A stretch of 64,000 bases of DNA, taken from the NCBI GenBank assembly GCA_033085395.1, contig JANQBS010000223.1:1-64000 (forward strand), written 5' to 3'. Below are positions 59,432 through 64,000 of this stretch, piece after piece. How positions within the stretch are numbered: position 1 is the stretch's first letter; each line of letters begins with the position of its first letter. This DNA is from Xanthoparmelia taractica. Taxonomy: Eukaryota; Ascomycota; Lecanoromycetes; Lecanorales; Parmeliaceae. The position numbers were made by a program, and so were the translations under genes. The notes beneath the pieces are model-generated. The model was not told the DNA's origin. It did no database searches and saw nothing but the letters and a program-made list of their open reading frames with translations.

Positions 59432-60252
59432 ATGGAACTGACTCAGAACCTGTCCGAACCTGATTACGTTCCCTATGCTTACTTCAACGCCCAGAGAGAC
59501 TCAGATCTCAGGAACGCTGGTTACACTCCAACTCCTTACGGCTGGAAGCGAAATGACAAAACGACAACCGCTCCTTTGCCTCAGCCTGATGCTTCCGACT
59601 CCAAGGAATATAAACGCGAGAACCTTGGGGGTGCCTGCTGGGACAAGGGTGAGAAGAGATGGGTCTCCTGCTACCATGTGGAGGAAAATGGAAGGATTAG
59701 TGCCGACTCGCCCTACCTAAAGAGAGCTGCCGAAACACATCACACGCAAGAGAACGTACCATGGCCAGAGGTAGGCTTAAGTTCATGTTTGGGAACTCTG
59801 AACTAATTATAGTTTCTAGGCTGCGATAATGGTTGCACAATTGGGGAGAGCAGTTGGGCGACTCTTTCTGACTCACTGCGATGTGACCGAAATGAGCGGC
59901 TTCTTCGTCGGTCCGGATCACTTCCTGACTTGCGCGCATTTCAGCCCTGGCAACGGTATCGAAGACCAGATGAAGGAGCCCGGCTCTAAAGTTGCTCGTG
60001 TGAGCATTTTTCGTGTACCCAGTGGTACGTATGACCAAAGACTTATCAATGTTATCTCCCATTAGTTGCTAACGCTCCATTTTAGAGACCGAGAGTCCTC
60101 ACTTCCATTTGATCTTCCGAGACGAAGACAAGGATTTTGCACTATTTGCTCGTAATCCTTTGGAAGGAAAAGACGTGGGTCAAGGCCAAATTGATGTCGA
60201 CCGCTTGATCGATGCATCATTGTCATCCTTCTCTGATGTGTTTGTCGAATAA
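59432..60252 (+). CDS. trypsin-fold (PA clan) protease-like protein, ends before the Ser region
   Basis: Exons 59432-59770, 59820-60024 and 60086-60252 splice in phase (introns 49 and 61 bp, with AACTAAT and GCTAACG branches) to 236 aa. An N-terminal region of about 110 residues of unknown fold is followed by the N-lobe of a trypsin-like domain. HFLTCAHFSPGN provides the His of the triad, and EDKDFALFARNP has the form of the Asp strand. The frame stops at TAA (60250-60252) directly after DVFVE. A one-base shift would continue into NTRDIENACIGKID and a further 50 codons to 60400, but no GDSGG-like nucleophile motif is visible there. It is either a truncated, catalytically dead protein or a recent frameshift. 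Confidence 0.6.
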
Positions 60253-62519
60253 CACGAGAGACATCGAAAATGCATGTATTGGAAAGATAGATTGCAATAT
60301 CCCAACAGAGAGCCTTAGTAACACCTTCTTGTGTGGCCCCTTCTCGTGTAGCCGCTCTAGATCCTCACAGCCCATCCTAAAGGAATCCCAAGCCAAATAG
60401 GTCCCTGCTCGCATCACAGCGATGCCGATCTCTCGTTTCTTGACTCGCCTTACCTGAGACCCTGAACATTATTGAAAGGATACAGTCTAACCTACGGCTT
60501 ATCCTAGACCTTTGATCGTCCTGGTCTGATCTATCTAGTCTGAAAGGCGAGCCGTACCCAGTACCTGTCGCTCAATCCTGCCCCGAAGTCCCAGTTTAGA
60601 CAGATGTTCAAGGTAGCATCGACGTTGAACACCGTCCATCTACCCCTTCAATGTGCTCTTTTTGAACACTCGCTGGTCTACGCTGAAACCCCACAATTAG
60701 TAGGGTCCCCTAATCATAGAGATGTCTCTATAGAAGTTATAAATAAGATTACATACGCAAAAGGTTCTCAGATATAAGCAATTATTGGAGTGTTTAGGTA
60801 GCCTCTCGCTAAGGGACCAATGGTGACGAAGGAAATTCAATGTTGCAGACATGGGGAGGGAAAGCGTCCTCATCTCGTTGTCGTCTCTGTCGTCTATTTT
60901 CTTTTTCTGGATAAGAATTTCATACCCAAGCATTCTATTCTCGGCTGACTCCACAGAGCTGAGATACTGGTCGATTACACGATGTTAACCATGCTGACTA
61001 TACTGATCCCGTGATATCTATGACCTCGTGGGGAGAAGAGGGGGGGAGAATCTTGTGAATGCCCGTACTCAACCAAGACAGCCAAAAGAGGAGGCTGGTC
61101 ATAATCTATTTCTTGAACAAGGTGCATGCAGCAGGTGCCGGCCCCGCATCCGGCGTTCTACGGAAGTAAACAATGAAAGCTAAAGGATTTTAATTTCGTG
61201 AAAGTGAGAATTATGGATGCAGGGTTGATTTAAAGGTAGGCTTACAATTAGTGGCTTCTTAGAGACATTCTCATACCTTAAATGCTAAGCCTCTTGATTT
61301 GATTGCTACAAGTCGCTGTATGTTCATAGATATCTGAAATTGAGAAGATTTGACATAGGACAGTATAAACTAAACCCCAGAAGCATCTATCTCAAGTATA
61401 ACATCCAAAGACTGCTATTGTTGCAGCTGATGTTTGTGCTAGTCACTCCTCACTGACCCAAAACCTTTTGGCCTTAGTATTTCGTTACCAATGTCGACTT
61501 GGCGCATCGCCCTTGCCCGATTGTCTACGTCCCATGGGACAGCCCTCGTTGCCCACTTGCTCTCCTGCCTGCGCAGCTAGCCATTGCCTAGATTATTCAC
61601 ATCTTCGGTTCGCTCGGGCCTTCCCAAAAGCCTACCCCATCCGTGCCGGACATGTCTAAGCAGCCCTCCAATATCGTGTGTGTGTGGTAGGTAGATTTTT
61701 CGTGATCTCCAACCCCCACCGGAACGGATGGTCAGCGCCGCCCGAGCTCTCTGTTTGTCACTGATAAATTTTGAGGCACCTCGTTGACAGACGTGTTAGC
61801 CTTGTTGAGAATGTTGAGGTGACTGAGCCTTTACATGCAGACTCTCCGTATCAGAATCGCCCATCCCACGCAATTGCCGTCACTATAACCGAGAAGCGGA
61901 TCAATGCAACGGATTGCGGTATCCTTGGTAATGGCGTATCTGTGCCACGGAGAGAATGCAAAGGGAGTCGAGCTCTGAATGCAGAGTATGGTAAATGTGG
62001 CGCAAGAAACCGATTATCGTCTGAGTTCTATCTGGCAAAGATCAGGGGCGATTGATGTGGGATGACGGTGACAGTCGAATACTGTGCACAAGGAAGTCTA
62101 GCGGAACTGCTCTACGACGGTCTGACTCAAATGGGCTAGGGTGGCTTAAAGTATTCAAGGCTATTGACTTGGTACTTTTCGTTTGTCCGTTGTCATGTGC
62201 TATTGCTTGAAGATACATTTTAGTGCAAACCCTCTAAGTATCCGTGCCATAAACAGGAAATCTCAACCTGTTTGTTATGAGGCTTCGCGAACCACTGACA
62301 AACAAAGGCTGCCCGTCTGCTTGCAAAAATTTACCAATGACCACCTGGCAATCAGATTTTGGCTGCTTCTGAGTCGAATGTGAAGCTTCGTCTGCATTAG
62401 TCGCCAGGTTGAGAGGAAAGACATGAAGCATGAGCTGAAATTCATCTAAATACTCTATAATTCTCGTAGGCCGTTATCAGATTCCTGCTTTCCACAGTCA
62501 TTCAACTACACCAACACCA
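60253..62519. other. intergenic, no gene recognised
   Basis: Possible decayed 3' end of the protease-like gene up to about 60,420. The remainder shows no convincing frame, repeat or RNA gene. Confidence 0.4.
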
Positions 62520-62726
62520 ATGTCATCAGTCACCGCAGACCAATGCCCGGAAGCTTCTCTGGAGCTTTGCACAACGTCAACGGCGGAATCTAAGAACCAA
62601 GGTGATGGGTTAAATCAGCCCCAGCTCCAACCCGGTCGCTGTAGCCGGCCCCAACGCAACGGAAAGCTGGAATTTAAAGGTCGAGGGCATGATTCTTTCA
62701 CTATTTGGTGGGCAGTCAAAAGCTAA
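62520..62726 (+). CDS. short hypothetical ORF (68 aa)
   Basis: ATG in a good fungal context (CACCAATGTCATC) after a CT/CA-rich leader. The product is polar and Gln/Ser-rich, ending GHDSFTIWWAVKS. It may be the first exon of a longer gene, or not a gene. Confidence 0.25.
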   Translation: MSSVTADQCPEASLELCTTSTAESKNQGDGLNQPQLQPGRCSRPQRNGKLEFKGRGHDSFTIWWAVKS

Positions 62727-62756
62727 GGCCGATTTCACCGAGCGACGGGTTGATTA

Positions 62757-63869
62757 TCAAGCATCACAGGCGCTTGGAGACCCAGATGGTGCGCCCGGCC
62801 CTGGAGTGTTTGTGCCGATGTCTTTGTCGAATTCGTCCATCTTCAGGAAATCTTGACCACTCATTATATCTTGGAGACCAAGCTTCAAATACGATCTCTC
62901 AAGAGCAGAGCGTGTGGGAGCGGTATACTCTGCACTCCTTTCTAAAAAGTCGAATCGAGTAGCAGAAGCGACAAAGGACGCCGTCAGGGTGAGCCAATGC
63001 AAGGTCACCTGCACACTAGTTGCCATTGGGGGCCTGCTCAGAAGGATGTCGTCAGTATTAATGATCGAGACGAACGCTTGAACACCGGAAACTCTCCAAG
63101 CGTCAACTCTAACTTCTAACCTCGGATGATACAAGTGTGTAGCTTGTGGGGTTGATGTTAGACAGTAGACATTCGGAAAGCGGAACTCTATAGTATTTTA
63201 TTTCGCTGTCCTTCATGTGTGCAAAATTCCAGGCAAGGTCTTTTATTTTCAAGCCGCCAATGTACTCAGTCAACGAATCGGCTGTTCCGAATCTGTCGAT
63301 CTTGTCGAACAGTGTCCCAAAAGTAATCTGCCGCGCGTTCGATCCAAGGTTTTGAAAATCTAGCATCGCCTGGGTTCGGGGGTACTGTCGTCGACTTGGC
63401 GCAGTATTGCTTATCGCCACGGAGGCGAATCTTCGGGCCGGGGGTATACACATGGCAATTGCATGTTCCCAGTACACAATGGCTTTGGCTACGGCTCGCA
63501 GATCTACTTGCGTTCGCTTTGTTATTCCAAGATTCAACAAATATCAAGAGCGGGAGGTCAAACCCATACCGGGAGTATAGTACGGCTCAAACCCAGCTTG
63601 TACAGGACCAGCGTTCGGTACGAAGGCTTGCAAAAGCGTCGAGGGTCTCTCGATTTGCTTGACATGTACGTGAGTTCCGCATCCAGGATTTGTAAAAACC
63701 GAGAACTTTAACTGTATTATGTCCCAAACTGTTCCAAACGTGCAATTAGTGTTGGCGTTACACAAGCAAAACCATTAGACGTACACTCGGAGAAGATACG
63801 TGGAGTTGAGGTGGTGACAAGATTACTTACCTGAAGGGTTGCCTTCCTGTGGGATGAGTTTGAGGACAT
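62757..63869 (-). pseudogene. amidoligase-like protein remnant
   Basis: Fragments of one protein lie in order on the minus strand in shifting frames: FTNPGCGTHVHVKQI (63,690 region), LRAVAKAIVYWEHAIAMCIPPARR (63,500 region), IKDLAWNFAHMKDSEIKYY (63,200 region) and HWLTLTASFVASATRFD (62,980 region). CGTHVHV, a YWE...IPPxRR helix and a WNF...W...FV end are features I associate with fungal putative amidoligases (ATP-grasp-like gamma-glutamyl ligases). A stop (63,544) and at least one frameshift interrupt it. A possible first exon (63831-63869) with a GTAAGT donor does not join in phase. The N-terminus may lie beyond the right edge. Confidence 0.45.
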
Positions 63870-64000
63870 GTCAAAGAGGAGAGCACTGCTACAGGCAAGG
63901 TATGTATCATCTGTTTGGTGGTAAAGACAGACGATAGCTTCAAAGTATAAATCAATGTGTGGTATTTGCGCATACTTACATATCAATAATACCGTAACGG
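63870..64000. other. right edge, possible upstream part of the amidoligase-like gene
   Basis: An open minus-strand frame runs to near the edge but has no recognisable motif. Confidence 0.3.

Noticed and set aside
1..64000. CRISPR array, prokaryotic operons, ribosome binding sites
   Set aside because: The sequence is eukaryotic (introns, RIP, LTR elements); no regularly spaced repeats were seen.

Overview
The window reads as nuclear DNA of a filamentous ascomycete (Pezizomycotina). Introns are short (about 44-68 bp) with GTRNGY donors and CTRAY-type branch sites. The gene families are typically fungal. A block of extremely AT-rich, TpA-rich sequence carries the signature of repeat-induced point mutation (RIP). 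Species cannot be fixed from the sequence alone.

Layout. (1) 1-18,569 is an ordinary-GC arm. It holds a 5'-truncated F-box-like gene, a tandem pair of decayed paralogues sharing an intron, a secreted single-pass membrane protein, a multi-span membrane protein, an intact DUF7924-type PD-(D/E)XK-like gene, an A-T-R adenylating reductase broken by three in-frame TGA codons, a decayed rhodopsin-like membrane gene and an unknown 212-aa protein. (2) 18,570-44,133 is a transposon graveyard whose element ends can be placed to the base from target-site duplications (TSDs): a Copia element (18,570-23,942), a Mutator-like element (24,456-30,208) containing a solo LTR, a miniature LTR element and a Tc1-like element, a small relative of that Mutator element (31,334-32,159), and an 11.9-kb terminal-inverted-repeat element (32,236-44,133). 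The last contains a solo LTR, a Gypsy element with two MITEs inside it, and a tyrosine-recombinase fragment that escaped RIP. (3) 44,134-64,000 is a second ordinary-GC arm: a decayed DUF6536 membrane protein, a hAT-type MITE, a second rhodopsin-like gene with a one-base frameshift, an intact SRPK-like kinase divergent from a small unknown gene, a trypsin-fold protein ending before its Ser region, and an amidoligase-like remnant running towards the right edge.

The clearly intact genes (DUF7924-type, SRPK-like kinase, small 144-aa protein, the two membrane proteins, the 212-aa protein) are interleaved with many pseudogenes. This is what is expected of a dispensable, repeat-rich or subtelomeric compartment. 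RIP stops sharply at the TSDs. Short insertions inside the AT-rich block (solo LTRs, miniature LTR element) kept normal GC. Several otherwise open frames are broken by TGA, often where Trp is expected.
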